A stretch of DNA of 64,000 bases from Paracoccaceae bacterium (GCA_022763485.1 JALEGX010000095.1:1-64000), one strand, 5' to 3'. Shown: positions 51,715 to 61,605, counted from the stretch's first letter. Notes: generated by a model not told the origin, from the sequence alone. Made by a program: numbers and translations.

Positions 51715-52968
51715 ATGCCTGCCTTTTGCCGAGATTGCCTGACCGAACAGCCACCGCGACGCCGGTGTGCTCAATGTGGCAGCCCTCGCATGATTGCGCA
51801 CGACGAATTGTTCGACCTGTCCATCGCCCATATGGACTGCGATGCCTTCTACGCCAGCGTGGAAAAACGCGATAATCCTGAGTTGGCGGACAAACCCGTC
51901 ATCATCGGGGGCGGTCAGCGGGGCGTTGTCTCGACCGCATGCTATGTCGCACGTATCCGCGGCGTCCGCTCGGCAATGCCCATGTTTCAGGCCCGAAAGC
52001 TCTGTCCGGACGCGGTGATCATCAAACCCCGAATGGAAGTCTATGTCGCCGTCAGCCGGCAAATTCGCGCCATGATGGAGGAGCTGACCCCCGCGATCGA
52101 GCCTCTGTCGCTGGACGAGGCCTTTCTGGATCTCACCGGCACTGCCAAGCTGCACGGCCATCCACCGGCGGTGATGATGGCGCGTCTGGTCAAACGTATG
52201 AAAGACGAACTGGGTGTCACCGGATCCATTGGCCTGTCACACAACAAATTTCTGGCCAAGGTGGCCTCGGACCTGGAAAAGCCCAGGGGGTTTTCCGTTA
52301 TTGGCGCAGCTGAAACGGCGGACTTCCTTGCCGACAAGCCTGTTCGGTTGATCTGGGGCATCGGACCCTCGACTCAAGAATCGCTTGAGAAGGCCGGGAT
52401 CCGCAGCTTCACCGACCTACTTCGCTGGGAACGGCGGGACCTTGGGGCGCGATTTGGCGCCACCGGGGATCGCCTCTGGCATCTGGCGCGCGGGATGGAC
52501 CGGCGCCGTGTCTCGGCACATGCACCGGTCAAATCCATCTCGAATGAGACGACATTCTTCGAGGACACCGGCAATCTGGAGGTGCTGGACGGGCATTTGT
52601 GGCGACTGGCGGTCAACGTATCGGACCGTGCAAAAGCCCGGCAGTTGGCCGGGCGAGTGGTGACGCTGAAGCTCAAACGCGCCAATCATTCGACGCTGAC
52701 CAGACGGCTGGCCTTGCGCGACGCGACCCAGATGGCTGACACGATCTACCGGACCGCGCGGGGTCTTTTGGACCACGCCGTGCACGAAGGCCCCTTCCGG
52801 TTGCTCGGCTGCGGGATTTCAGAATTGGTACCGGAAGACCAGGCAGACCTTTCTGGTGATCTTTTGGACCCGGACGCGGTTCGACGGTCACGCGCAGAGC
52901 GGGCGACCGACAATATCCGGGCCCGCTTTGGCAAGGATGCCATCAAGAAAGGGCGATCGTTCCGCTAA
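51715..52968 (+). CDS. dinB: DNA polymerase IV (Y-family)
   Basis: HMDCDAFYASVEKRDNPELADKPVIIGG, SLDEAFLDLTGTAKLHG, SIGLSHNKFLAKVASDLEKPRG. Confidence 0.96.
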   Translation: MPAFCRDCLTEQPPRRRCAQCGSPRMIAHDELFDLSIAHMDCDAFYASVEKRDNPELADKPVIIGGGQRGVVSTACYVARIRGVRSAMPMFQARKLCPDAVIIKPRMEVYVAVSRQIRAMMEELTPAIEPLSLDEAFLDLTGTAKLHGHPPAVMMARLVKRMKDELGVTGSIGLSHNKFLAKVASDLEKPRGFSVIGAAETADFLADKPVRLIWGIGPSTQESLEKAGIRSFTDLLRWERRDLGARFGATGDRLWHLARGMDRRRVSAHAPVKSISNETTFFEDTGNLEVLDGHLWRLAVNVSDRAKARQLAGRVVTLKLKRANHSTLTRRLALRDATQMADTIYRTARGLLDHAVHEGPFRLLGCGISELVPEDQADLSGDLLDPDAVRRSRAERATDNIRARFGKDAIKKGRSFR

Positions 52969-52986
52969 GAATCGTCAGACGCCGGG

Positions 52987-53847
52987 TCACTCTGCTGCGC
53001 AAGGCAAACGGTCTGCCCCATAGCTGGCAATTTCATCCGTGACGTCGTTCAGGATCTCCCGAATCGCATTAAAGTTTCCGTTCCGCTCCACCCGGCGTTC
53101 GTCCATGTAGAGCGAGCGGTTGATTTCGACCTGAACCGCATGTTGCCGCCGCGACGGGCGACCGTAGGCTTGCGTGATATAGGCCCCTGCAAACGGGGAA
53201 TTGCGCACCACGCGCAGGCCGGCCCGGCGAAAGGCCCCTTCGATATGTTCGACAACCTCTTCCGCAGCGGACGCGCCGAATCTGTCGCCCAACACCACAT
53301 CCGGCTTCGCCCCGGATCGACCCGATGCCGCCTCGATCGCTTCATGCGGCATGGAGTGGCAATCCACCAGAATCGCCTGTCCGAAGGTCTCGCGCGCATC
53401 AGCCAACAGATCAGACAGCGCCTGATGATAGGGGCGCCAATAGGTTTCGATTCGCCAATGCGCCTCTGCCAGAGGCAGCTTGCCGCGATAAATGGCCCGG
53501 CCATTTGCCACCACCCGGGGAATCACGCCCAGGCCTGATGCGACTCGGGGATTGTGCCCCTGCTTTTTGACCCCTTCGATCAGTGCCGGATCCAGCTCAT
53601 CGGAGGACCTGTTGAGATCGACATAAGCCCGCGGCATACGAGCCTTCAGGAAGGGCACACCACAGGCAGGCGCGGCTGAATAGAGCTCATCCACGAAGGC
53701 ATCTTCCGAGGAGCGGATCTGATCATCTGCCAAAATCGTCTTGTTTTTAAAGGAATCAGGGTAATATGCGCCGCTATGAGGCGACGCGAACACAACACCG
53801 GACCGCAGGCGGTCGGGCAAATCGATATCAAAAGCAGCCTGTTTCAT
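52987..53847 (-). CDS. N-formylglutamate amidohydrolase family protein
   Basis: FASPHSGAYYPDSF, DLNRSSDELDP, LVDCHSMPHEA. Confidence 0.92.
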   Translation of the reverse strand: MKQAAFDIDLPDRLRSGVVFASPHSGAYYPDSFKNKTILADDQIRSSEDAFVDELYSAAPACGVPFLKARMPRAYVDLNRSSDELDPALIEGVKKQGHNPRVASGLGVIPRVVANGRAIYRGKLPLAEAHWRIETYWRPYHQALSDLLADARETFGQAILVDCHSMPHEAIEAASGRSGAKPDVVLGDRFGASAAEEVVEHIEGAFRRAGLRVVRNSPFAGAYITQAYGRPSRRQHAVQVEINRSLYMDERRVERNGNFNAIREILNDVTDEIASYGADRLPCAAE

Positions 53848-53900
53848 CGGTTCTCCTTATGAGGAAATGATAGCCCGGAAATATCTTTTACCAAAAGCCC

Positions 53901-53929
53901 TTGAACACCTCGCCACAACGTTTTATAGA
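53901..53929 (+). promoter_or_regulatory. sigma70-type promoter for tRNA-Val
   Basis: TTGAAC (53901-53906), 17-nt spacer, TATAGA (53924-53929). Confidence 0.6.
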
Positions 53930-53996
53930 CCCCTCCACCGGCGCGGATTTCCGCGCCCCTTTCGATTAAGGGGCAGGATGAAACGCAGGCCAGAGT

Positions 53997-54071
53997 GGGC
54001 GATTAGCTCAGCGGTAGAGCACTTCGTTGACATCGAAGGGGTCACAAGTTCGATCCTTGTATCGCCCACCA
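53997..54071 (+). tRNA. tRNA-Val (GAC)
   Basis: GGGCGAT acceptor pairs with ATCGCCC; anticodon loop TTGACAT; GTTCGATC T-loop; encoded CCA. Confidence 0.95.
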
Positions 54072-54150
54072 TTCATTCACTGTCTCGGGTTTTCCGGGAC
54101 ACCCGCAACAACAAGGCGCAGGCCCGCGCCGCAGGAACTGGAGATAGGCC

Positions 54151-54276
54151 ATGAAGGTCAAGAACTCGCTCCGCTCGCTGAAGAACCGGCACCGTGATTG
54201 CCGGGTCGTGCGTCGCAAAGGCCGCGTTTACGTGATCAACAAAACGCAGCGCAAGTTCAAAGCTCGCCAGGGCTAA
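54151..54276 (+). CDS. rpmJ: 50S ribosomal protein L36
   Basis: 41 aa [41 protein letters not shown] (too short for the supplied ORF track). Confidence 0.95.
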   Translation: MKVKNSLRSLKNRHRDCRVVRRKGRVYVINKTQRKFKARQG

Positions 54277-54296
54277 GAACCTCTGTATAGCATTCT

Positions 54297-54328
54297 AAAA
54301 ACCGCGCTTTCGAGCGCGGTTTTTTTTT
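54297..54328 (+). terminator. rpmJ terminator
   Basis: AAAACCGCGCT-ttcg-AGCGCGGTTTTTTTTT. Confidence 0.85.
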
Positions 54329-54428
54329 GCCCATCCGTCAACTCCTCTTTGTCCGCAGCGGGAATTAGGGCGCGCCAGCTCTGTTTGCTCAATGGCTCGA
54401 CGGCGGGTTCATAATTTTTCTGATAGTA

Positions 54429-54459
54429 TTTGTCGGAAATCAATTGCATTCCTGACAAA
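54429..54459. promoter_or_regulatory. inverted-repeat operator candidate upstream of Fe(III) SBP gene
   Basis: TTTGTCGGAA-n10-TTCCTGACAAA, near-perfect dyad centred on CAATTG. Confidence 0.5.
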
Positions 54460-54550
54460 AACACTATTTGGATACGGCAACTCGGTTACACACATGGGTA
54501 CAGACGGGTTTCCCTGCCCGATTGCCCGAATCACAGGATGGACAAAGACC

Positions 54551-55567
54551 ATGACCAGAATGTCGACCAGCTTCGCTGCACTGCTGACTGCAACCCTTGC
54601 GACCAGCGCGTTCGCTGAAGGCGAAGTGAACATCTATTCGTCGCGCCACTACGACACGGACGAAAGCCTCTACACCGAATTTGAAGAGGCCACCGGCATC
54701 ACCATCAACCGCATCGAAGGCAAAGCAGACGAGCTGATCGCGCGCATGAACGCTGAAGGCGCCAACTCTCCGGCGGACATCCTGTTGACCGTGGACACCT
54801 CGCGTCTGGCACGTGCAAAGAACGCAGGCATCCTGCAAGCCATCGACAGCGATATCCTGGAAGCCCGTATTCCGGCCAACCTGCAGGACGAAGACAACCA
54901 GTGGTATGGCTTCTCGCAACGCGCGCGCATCATCTTCTTTGACAAAGCCAAGGTACAGAACCCGCCGGCGACCTATCTGGAACTGGCAGACCCGGCCTAT
55001 GCCGGCAAGGTTTGCATCCGCTCGTCCAGCAACACCTACAACCAGACCCTGCTGGCGTCGATCGTGACCCACCACGGTGAAGAAGCAGCCAAGAGCTGGG
55101 CCGCCGGCATTGTTGACAACATGGCGCGCCCGCCGCAGGGCGGTGATACCGATCAGCTGCGCGGCATCGTCTCCGGCGAGTGTGAAATCGCCGTATCGAA
55201 CTCCTACTACTTCGCTCGGGCGCTGCGTAAAAACGTGAAGGGCCTGTCCGATGACATCGAAAAAGTTGGCATCCAGTTCCCGTCTCAGGACACCGTTGGC
55301 GCACATATGAACCTGTCCGGTGCCGGTGTTGCTGCGCACGCGCCGAACAAGGAAAACGCGATCAAGTTCCTGGAATACCTCGCCAGCGAGCGCGCGCAGG
55401 GTTACTTCTCGGCCGGTAATGACGAATACCCGTCAGTCGAAGGTGTGGAGCTGGCCGAAAGCGTTGCCGCCCTGGGTGATTTCAAAGCCGACACCGTTAA
55501 CCTCTCGGTCGTAGCCAAGAACATCCCCGTGGCCCAGAAGATCTTCAACGAAGTTGGTTGGAAATAA
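54551..55567 (+). CDS. Fe(3+) ABC transporter substrate-binding protein
   Basis: EVNIYSSRHYDTDESLYTEFEEATGITINRIEGKADELI; IRSSSNTYNQTLLASIV; FbpA/FutA-like. Confidence 0.93.
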   Translation: MTRMSTSFAALLTATLATSAFAEGEVNIYSSRHYDTDESLYTEFEEATGITINRIEGKADELIARMNAEGANSPADILLTVDTSRLARAKNAGILQAIDSDILEARIPANLQDEDNQWYGFSQRARIIFFDKAKVQNPPATYLELADPAYAGKVCIRSSSNTYNQTLLASIVTHHGEEAAKSWAAGIVDNMARPPQGGDTDQLRGIVSGECEIAVSNSYYFARALRKNVKGLSDDIEKVGIQFPSQDTVGAHMNLSGAGVAAHAPNKENAIKFLEYLASERAQGYFSAGNDEYPSVEGVELAESVAALGDFKADTVNLSVVAKNIPVAQKIFNEVGWK

Positions 55568-55598
55568 GTACGCGGGCATTTCCGCTCAATAATTGGTC

Positions 55599-55626
55599 AA
55601 AGGCGCAGAGTTTTCTGCGCCTTTTT
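55599..55626 (+). terminator. intrinsic terminator
   Basis: AAAGGCGCAGA-gttt-TCTGCGCCTTTTT. Confidence 0.8.
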
Positions 55627-55700
55627 CCGTTTTCCCTTGTCGAATCCCTTCTCTACGCTCCAAGTTCATCCCGTATATGTGAATTTTTCCCATTTTAAGG

Positions 55701-56258
55701 ATGAACGCCGTGCCCACCGTAACCTCCAGATTGGCGACCCATCTGCACACGCTCCGGCTGGACCGTGGGTGGACCCTTGATCAGCTTGCCAAAACCAGTG
55801 GCGTCAGCCGTGGAACGCTGTCCCGGATCGAGCAGGGCGAGGTCAGCCCGACCACCGAAACCCTGGCCAAACTGAGCACCGCATTCGGCCTGGCGATGTC
55901 CCGGTTGCTGTCGCAGGTCGAAGACAGGTTCGACCCTGTCATCCGGCATGAGGACCAGAGCGTATGGCTGGACCCGGCAACGGGGTTTCGCCGCCGGGCG
56001 GTGTCCCCCCTTGCCCCCGGCCTGAATGCCGAGGTGCTGGCCTGCGAAATCCCACCGAACCAGATCCTGACCTATGGCGCCGCCCCGAAACCGGATCTGG
56101 AACATCATCTGATCCTGCAATCCGGCAGGCTAGAGCTGACGGTGGCGGATGAAAGCCATGACCTCGGCCCCGGTGATTGCCTGCGGTATGTGCTGACCTC
56201 TTCTTCACAGTTCAAAACCGGTCCCGAAGGGGCCCATTACCTTCTGGTGCTCCTATGA
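55701..56258 (+). CDS. XRE-family regulator with C-terminal cupin domain
   Basis: LHTLRLDRGWTLDQLAKTSGVSRGTLSRIEQGEVSPTTETLAKLSTAFGL; cupin-like C-terminus. Confidence 0.92.
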   Translation: MNAVPTVTSRLATHLHTLRLDRGWTLDQLAKTSGVSRGTLSRIEQGEVSPTTETLAKLSTAFGLAMSRLLSQVEDRFDPVIRHEDQSVWLDPATGFRRRAVSPLAPGLNAEVLACEIPPNQILTYGAAPKPDLEHHLILQSGRLELTVADESHDLGPGDCLRYVLTSSSQFKTGPEGAHYLLVLL

Positions 56259-56779
56259 GAATTGAAATCCTTTCGCCCGCTGACCTGTCCGCCGCCCTGC
56301 CTGACCTTTCAGAAATCCTGCACCAAACCGTGCACCACGGCGCAAGTGTTGGTTTCATCCTGCCGTTCGAGGTGTCGGATGCACAGGCGTTCTGGGCCGA
56401 TCAGGTCTTTCCGGCCGTGGAACGCGGGGCGACCCAACTATTCGTGGCCCACGCCAACGATGGAATTGTCGGCACGGCCCAGCTTGGCCTGTCACTGCCA
56501 TCGAACCAGAAACACCGGGCCGATGTGATGAAGCTGCTGGTACACCCGAACGCACGGCGGCAGGGGATCGGGCGCCTACTGATGCAGGAGGTGTTGGATC
56601 GGGCTCGCACGCTGGGCAAGGACCTTCTGGTGCTGGATACCCGGTCCGGCGACCCGTCGCAAAGCCTGTACCAATCGCTGGGGTTCAAAGTCGCGGGCCA
56701 AATCCCCGGCTTCTGTCGCAACCCCAGGGATCCCATCCTGGAGGCAACCACCTACATGTACAAAACCCTGGCCAGCTGA
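56255..56779 (+). CDS. GNAT family N-acetyltransferase
   Basis: KLLVHPNARRQGIGRLLMQEVLDRARTLGKDLLVLDTRSG; 4-bp overlap with XRE gene. Confidence 0.92.
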   Translation: MRIEILSPADLSAALPDLSEILHQTVHHGASVGFILPFEVSDAQAFWADQVFPAVERGATQLFVAHANDGIVGTAQLGLSLPSNQKHRADVMKLLVHPNARRQGIGRLLMQEVLDRARTLGKDLLVLDTRSGDPSQSLYQSLGFKVAGQIPGFCRNPRDPILEATTYMYKTLAS

Positions 56780-56856
56780 TTCCCGACGCTTGCGGATCCA
56801 CTGCCATTCGAGGTACCGCTTTCCGGCAATCGACGAAGCTCCGGGGAGGATACATC

Positions 56857-57720
56857 ATGTTGCGACTGCCTTTGACGGTAATCAGCGGCTATCTGGGCGC
56901 AGGGAAAACCACCCTGATCAATCGCCTGCTCTCGGAAGACCACGGTCTGAACCTGATGGTCATCGTCAATGATTTCGGCGCGATCAACATCGATGCTGAT
57001 CTGATCGAACAGGCCGACGCCGACCAGATTGCCCTGAGCAATGGCTGCGTCTGCTGTTCGATGGAAACCGATCTGACCAACGCGCTGCGCCGTGCGCTGC
57101 TCAGAACCCCGCGCCCCGACCACCTGATTATCGAAGCCAGCGGCATCGCGGATCCGGCGTCCATCGCCAATATCGCGGCCAATGAGGCCGACCTCAGCAA
57201 TGGCGGCATCGTCACCTTGGTGGATGCGCTGAACTTCCCCACGTTGATGGAAGACCCGCATCTGGCCCCGCATCTGAGCCAACAGGTGAAGTCCGCCGAT
57301 CTGGTCCTGATAACCAAGGCCGAAGATGACGATCCCGAGCTGACACAGCTGCTGCGGTCGCTTGGTGCCCGCACACCGACCCGACTGCCGGAAGAGAACA
57401 GGCTGGCGGATCTGGTGTTGGATCTTGTGGCCCTGCCCAAGGCCCGAACAGAGGTGAAACACCCGGGCTATGTGACCTGGCAGCACCAAAGCGATCTGGT
57501 GTTGGACCGGCGCGCCCTGGGCGACAAGCTGGAGCAACGCCCCGAAGGGATGTACCGCCTGAAGGGGTTCGTACAGACCAATGGCGGCAGCTATGAGCTG
57601 CATGTGGTTGGTCGTCAGGTCGAAGCCCGTCGCTGTGACGCGGACAAGACGGTGCTGGTTGGGCTTGGCCCCTCGGACCGGATCAGCCGCGAAGACATGG
57701 AAGCCTGGTGGACCGCGTAA
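56857..57720 (+). CDS. CobW/COG0523 family GTP-binding metallochaperone-like protein
   Basis: ISGYLGAGKTTLINRLL, metal-binding GCVCCSM, VNDFG, C-terminal CobW domain. Confidence 0.92.
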   Translation: MLRLPLTVISGYLGAGKTTLINRLLSEDHGLNLMVIVNDFGAINIDADLIEQADADQIALSNGCVCCSMETDLTNALRRALLRTPRPDHLIIEASGIADPASIANIAANEADLSNGGIVTLVDALNFPTLMEDPHLAPHLSQQVKSADLVLITKAEDDDPELTQLLRSLGARTPTRLPEENRLADLVLDLVALPKARTEVKHPGYVTWQHQSDLVLDRRALGDKLEQRPEGMYRLKGFVQTNGGSYELHVVGRQVEARRCDADKTVLVGLGPSDRISREDMEAWWTA

Positions 57721-57733
57721 AGCGGTCCGGGCA

Positions 57734-59401
57734 TCAGCGGCGCCCCACCTGACGGCAGATCAGGATCACCGGCAGCAACCCCACCGCAAGAATGACAAGC
57801 GACGGCACCGCCGCGCCTTCCAGACGTTCGTCTGACGCAAGTCGATAGGCCTGCACGGCAAGTGTATCGTAGTTGAACGGCCGCATGATCAGGGTTGCGG
57901 GCAGTTCCTTCATCACATCCACGAACACGATCAGCATCGCGGTCATCAGGCTGGGCGTCAGGATCGGCAGGTGCACGCGGCGCAGCATCCCCATCGGCGT
58001 CTGCCCCAGCGAGCGCGCGGCCGCGTCCATATTGGAGTGGACCGTGCTCTGGCCGCCTTCATAAGCCCCCAGCGCAGCAGCCAGAAAACGGACCATATAG
58101 GCCCCGACAAGCAGCCAGATCGACCCGGTCACCAGTAGCCCGGTTCGAACATCGAAGGTGGCCCGCATCCAGGCATCCAGCGCGTTGTCGAACGCGGCAA
58201 AGGGCACCATCAAACCCACTGCGATCACCCCACCCGGAACCGCATAGCCCAGCCGCGCGGAATAGGCGGCAGAGGCCGACAGGCGTCCGGGCCGCAGGCG
58301 CAGATAGAAGCCGATGGACACAGCGGCACAAACGGTCACCAGAGCCGCAACACCGGCCAGTGTGACAGAGTTCTGCAAGAAGCGGACATAGCGGCGGCTC
58401 AGCAGATCCTGCTCGGAGCTCAGCCCCATATTGAACAGGATGATAACCGGCAACAGGAAGCCCAGAAGCACCGGCAGCGCACAGGCCAGCCAGGCAATCA
58501 CCGCACCACCGCGGCTCAGATCCAGTGGCGGAACCCGGTTATGCTGCTTGCCCGCCTGATGATACCGCGCCTTGCCGCGGGTGGTGCGTTCCAGAACCGA
58601 AAGGGTCAGGGCAAAGCCCAGCAGGCATAGCGCCAGCTGCGCCGCGCCGACGCGGTCCCCCAGCGAAAACCAGCTGGTGTAGATCCCCGTCGCAAAGGTC
58701 TGCACCCCGAAGTAGGACACCGTCCCGAAATCGGCGATCGTTTCCATGATCGCCAGCAGCACACCGGTTGCAATCGCCGGGCGCGCCATCGGCAGGCTGA
58801 CCCGCCAGAACGCCTGCCAGAAGGTGTTTCCAAGCGCGCGGGCCGCATGGAAAGCGCCCGCGCTTTGTTGCAGAAACGCCGCACGCGCCAGCAGATAAAC
58901 ATACGGGTACAGTACTAGAACCAGCATCAGCGCGGCGCCGGGCACCGAGCGGATTTCCGGGAACCAGTAATCTCTGGGTCCCCAGCCCGTGACATCGCGC
59001 AGGGTCGTCTGCACGATGCCCGGGTGATCCAGAATGAAGGTGTAGGCATAGGCCAGCACATAGGCCGGAAAGGCCAGGGGCAGCACCAGGACCACCTCCA
59101 GAAACCGCACCCCGGGGAAGCGGGTCATGGTCACCAGCCAGGCGGCGCCGACACCAACCGCAAATGTCCCGACTGCAACCAGGCAGACCAGCACAAAAGT
59201 GGTCAGCGTATAGGACGGCAGCACCGTGGAGATCAGATGGGTCAAGGTGTCCGTGCCGCCAGACAAGGCGGCAAAGAGCACCGCAACCATCGGCAGCAAA
59301 CACGCCAAAGCCACCAACCAGGACACGGTGGAAAACACCTTTGATCCGCCTGGTTTGGCACGGCGCTTGCCGGTCTTGGCATGGTGCTGAATCTGGCTCA
59401 C
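57734..59401 (-). CDS. iron(III) ABC transporter permease (FbpB-like, fused two-domain)
   Basis: 555 aa, ~12 TM; two EAA-like regions FHAARALGNTFWQAFWRVSLPMARPA and MDAAARSLGQTPMGMLRRVHLPILTPS. Confidence 0.9.
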   Translation of the reverse strand: MSQIQHHAKTGKRRAKPGGSKVFSTVSWLVALACLLPMVAVLFAALSGGTDTLTHLISTVLPSYTLTTFVLVCLVAVGTFAVGVGAAWLVTMTRFPGVRFLEVVLVLPLAFPAYVLAYAYTFILDHPGIVQTTLRDVTGWGPRDYWFPEIRSVPGAALMLVLVLYPYVYLLARAAFLQQSAGAFHAARALGNTFWQAFWRVSLPMARPAIATGVLLAIMETIADFGTVSYFGVQTFATGIYTSWFSLGDRVGAAQLALCLLGFALTLSVLERTTRGKARYHQAGKQHNRVPPLDLSRGGAVIAWLACALPVLLGFLLPVIILFNMGLSSEQDLLSRRYVRFLQNSVTLAGVAALVTVCAAVSIGFYLRLRPGRLSASAAYSARLGYAVPGGVIAVGLMVPFAAFDNALDAWMRATFDVRTGLLVTGSIWLLVGAYMVRFLAAALGAYEGGQSTVHSNMDAAARSLGQTPMGMLRRVHLPILTPSLMTAMLIVFVDVMKELPATLIMRPFNYDTLAVQAYRLASDERLEGAAVPSLVILAVGLLPVILICRQVGRR

Positions 59402-59482
59402 CTGCGATATCCCGTTGTCCTGTGGGCAACTCTTAATCGACTATTTTGGTCAGAGACGCCAGACAGAAAGACGCACAAAAAA

Positions 59483-59512
59483 GCCCCGGCTGCGATCGAA
59501 CGCGGCCGGGGC
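59483..59512 (-). terminator. intrinsic terminator of the paaK-like/liv operon
   Basis: GCCCCGGC/GCCGGGGC stem; U-tract (TTTTTT) on minus strand. Confidence 0.75.
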
Positions 59513-59537
59513 TTCTGTCTTGACGATCAGACCAGGC

Positions 59538-60755
59538 TCAGTCGTAGACGCGCTGATCTTCGATCACCAGCCCGTCCTTGGGCAGGCTGCCCGGGGCCAC
59601 GACCTCGATCGCGCCCTTGAGCTTCAGCACTTCGACCACCGACTTGGCATAGCTGGCATCATCGCCGCCGCTTGCCTCGATCTGCACGGTCATGGCGTCC
59701 ATTTCGCCCTGACGAGACGCGATCACCCGAGCCTTCAGGATCTCTTCATGCTTCGCCACCAGCGCAGCCACCTGTTCGGGGCGCACAAACATGCCCTTGA
59801 TCTTGGTGGTCTGGTCCGCACGGCCCATCCAGCCCTTGATCCGCATGTTGGTCCGGCCACAGGGGCTGTGCCCCGGCATGACAGCAGACAGATCGCCCGT
59901 CGCAAAACGCACCAGCGGATAGTCGGGATTGAGCGTGGTCACCACAACTTCGCCCACCTCTCCGGGTGCAACAGGATTGCCGGTGCCCGGTGTCACGATT
60001 TCGACGATCACATGCTCATCGACAATCATGCCTTCCATCGCCGGGCTTTCGTACGCGATGTTGCCCAGATCCGCGGTGGCATAGGATTGCAAACAGGTGA
60101 TGCCCCGATCGGCATATTCCTGTCGCAGCGAGGGGAACAGCGCCCCGCCGCCCACGGCTGCTTTGGTGAACTTCAGCGCAACGCCCATGGCATCCGCCTT
60201 GTCCAGAATGATCTTCAGGTAGTCCGGCGTCCCGGCATAGGCCGTCGCACCCACGTCGCGTGCTGCGGAAACCTGAAGCTCGGTCTGGCCGGTTCCAGCC
60301 GGCAGGACCGCCGCACCGACAGCGCGCGCGCCGTTTTCAAAGATCATGCCGGCGGGCGTCAGATGGTAGCCAAAGCAGTTCTGCACCACATCGTCCTGGC
60401 CGATACCCGCAGCATGCAGGAAACGACCCATGCGCCACCAGTCCTTGTCGGCACCGCCCGGTTCATAGATCGGGCCCGGCGACTGAAAGACATGGGCAAA
60501 GCCGGACACCGGTTTGGTGGTGAACCCACCAAAGGGCGGGTTCTCGGCCTGGGCCTTGCTCAGCTCCGACTTGCGCAGGACCGGCAGCTTGGCCAGGGCC
60601 TCCATCGTGGTCACCGAAGCCGGGTCAACATCATCCAGCAGCCCTGCATAGCCCGGGGCGGCTTTGGCCCGGGCAATCTGTTCAGGCAGTTGGCGGGCCA
60701 GGTCGGCCGCGCGCTGATCCGCGGAACGCGTTTCGAGTGAATCAAAATAGCTCAT
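59538..60755 (-). CDS. phenylacetate-CoA ligase family / AMP-binding protein
   Basis: 405 aa; LPVLRKSELSKAQ, AYAGTPDYLKIILDKAD, LVRFATGDLSAVMPG. Confidence 0.9.
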   Translation of the reverse strand: MSYFDSLETRSADQRAADLARQLPEQIARAKAAPGYAGLLDDVDPASVTTMEALAKLPVLRKSELSKAQAENPPFGGFTTKPVSGFAHVFQSPGPIYEPGGADKDWWRMGRFLHAAGIGQDDVVQNCFGYHLTPAGMIFENGARAVGAAVLPAGTGQTELQVSAARDVGATAYAGTPDYLKIILDKADAMGVALKFTKAAVGGGALFPSLRQEYADRGITCLQSYATADLGNIAYESPAMEGMIVDEHVIVEIVTPGTGNPVAPGEVGEVVVTTLNPDYPLVRFATGDLSAVMPGHSPCGRTNMRIKGWMGRADQTTKIKGMFVRPEQVAALVAKHEEILKARVIASRQGEMDAMTVQIEASGGDDASYAKSVVEVLKLKGAIEVVAPGSLPKDGLVIEDQRVYD

Positions 60756-60768
60756 TGCGCGTTTCCTA

Positions 60769-61605
60769 TTAGCTCAGCCACCGCTTGCGGCGACGATAGG
60801 ACCGCACATCGCGGAACGACTTTCGCCCCTCCTCGGACATACCAAGATAGAACTCCTTGACGTCCGGGTTCTCACGCAATTCGGCCGCGGGGCCGTCCAT
60901 CACGATGCGACCGGATTCCAGGATGTATCCATAGTGGGCATAGCGCAGCGCAACGTTTGTGTTCTGCTCCGCCAGCAGGAATGTCACGCCTTCATTTTCG
61001 TTGATCGATTTCACGATCTCAAAGATCTGTTCAACCAGCTGCGGTGCCAGACCCATGGACGGTTCGTCCAGAAGGATGGTTTCGGGGCGGCTCATCAGGG
61101 CGCGACCCATGGCCACCATCTGCTGCTCACCACCCGAGGTGTAGCCAGCCTGCGATTTGCGGCGCTCTTTCAGACGCGGGAAATAGGAATACACCATTTC
61201 AAGGTCCTGTTGAATATTCGCCCCACCGTCCGAGCGGGTATATGCGCCGGTCAGAAGGTTCTCTTCGACGGTCAGGTGCTCGAAACAGTGACGGCCTTCC
61301 ATCACCTGGATCACACCCTGGCGTACCAGATCCGCCGGGTCCAGTTCGTGCACATCCTTGCCGCGGTAGCGAACGGATCCTTTCGTCACCTCGCCACGTT
61401 CGGAGTGCAGCAGGTTGGAAATGGCTTTCAGCGTTGTCGTTTTGCCTGCGCCGTTCCCCCCCAGCAGGGCGGTGATACCACCTTTGGGAACATTGAGGCT
61501 GACGCCTTTCAGCACGAGGATCACGTGATTGTAGATCACCTCGATGTTGTTGACCTCAAGCAGCGTCTCGGCCTGAACGTCTGTTGTGTTTGCTGCATCC
61601 AGCAT
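60769..61605 (-). CDS. branched-chain amino acid-type ABC transporter ATP-binding protein (LivF-like)
   Basis: ALLGGNGAGKTTTLKAISNLL, YTSGGEQQMVAMGRALMSRP. Confidence 0.92.
   Translation of the reverse strand: MLDAANTTDVQAETLLEVNNIEVIYNHVILVLKGVSLNVPKGGITALLGGNGAGKTTTLKAISNLLHSERGEVTKGSVRYRGKDVHELDPADLVRQGVIQVMEGRHCFEHLTVEENLLTGAYTRSDGGANIQQDLEMVYSYFPRLKERRKSQAGYTSGGEQQMVAMGRALMSRPETILLDEPSMGLAPQLVEQIFEIVKSINENEGVTFLLAEQNTNVALRYAHYGYILESGRIVMDGPAAELRENPDVKEFYLGMSEEGRKSFRDVRSYRRRKRWLS

Noticed and set aside
59415-60740. 441-aa plus-strand ORF opposite the phenylacetate-CoA ligase homologue
   Set aside because: Antisense artefact; reads through a terminator hairpin
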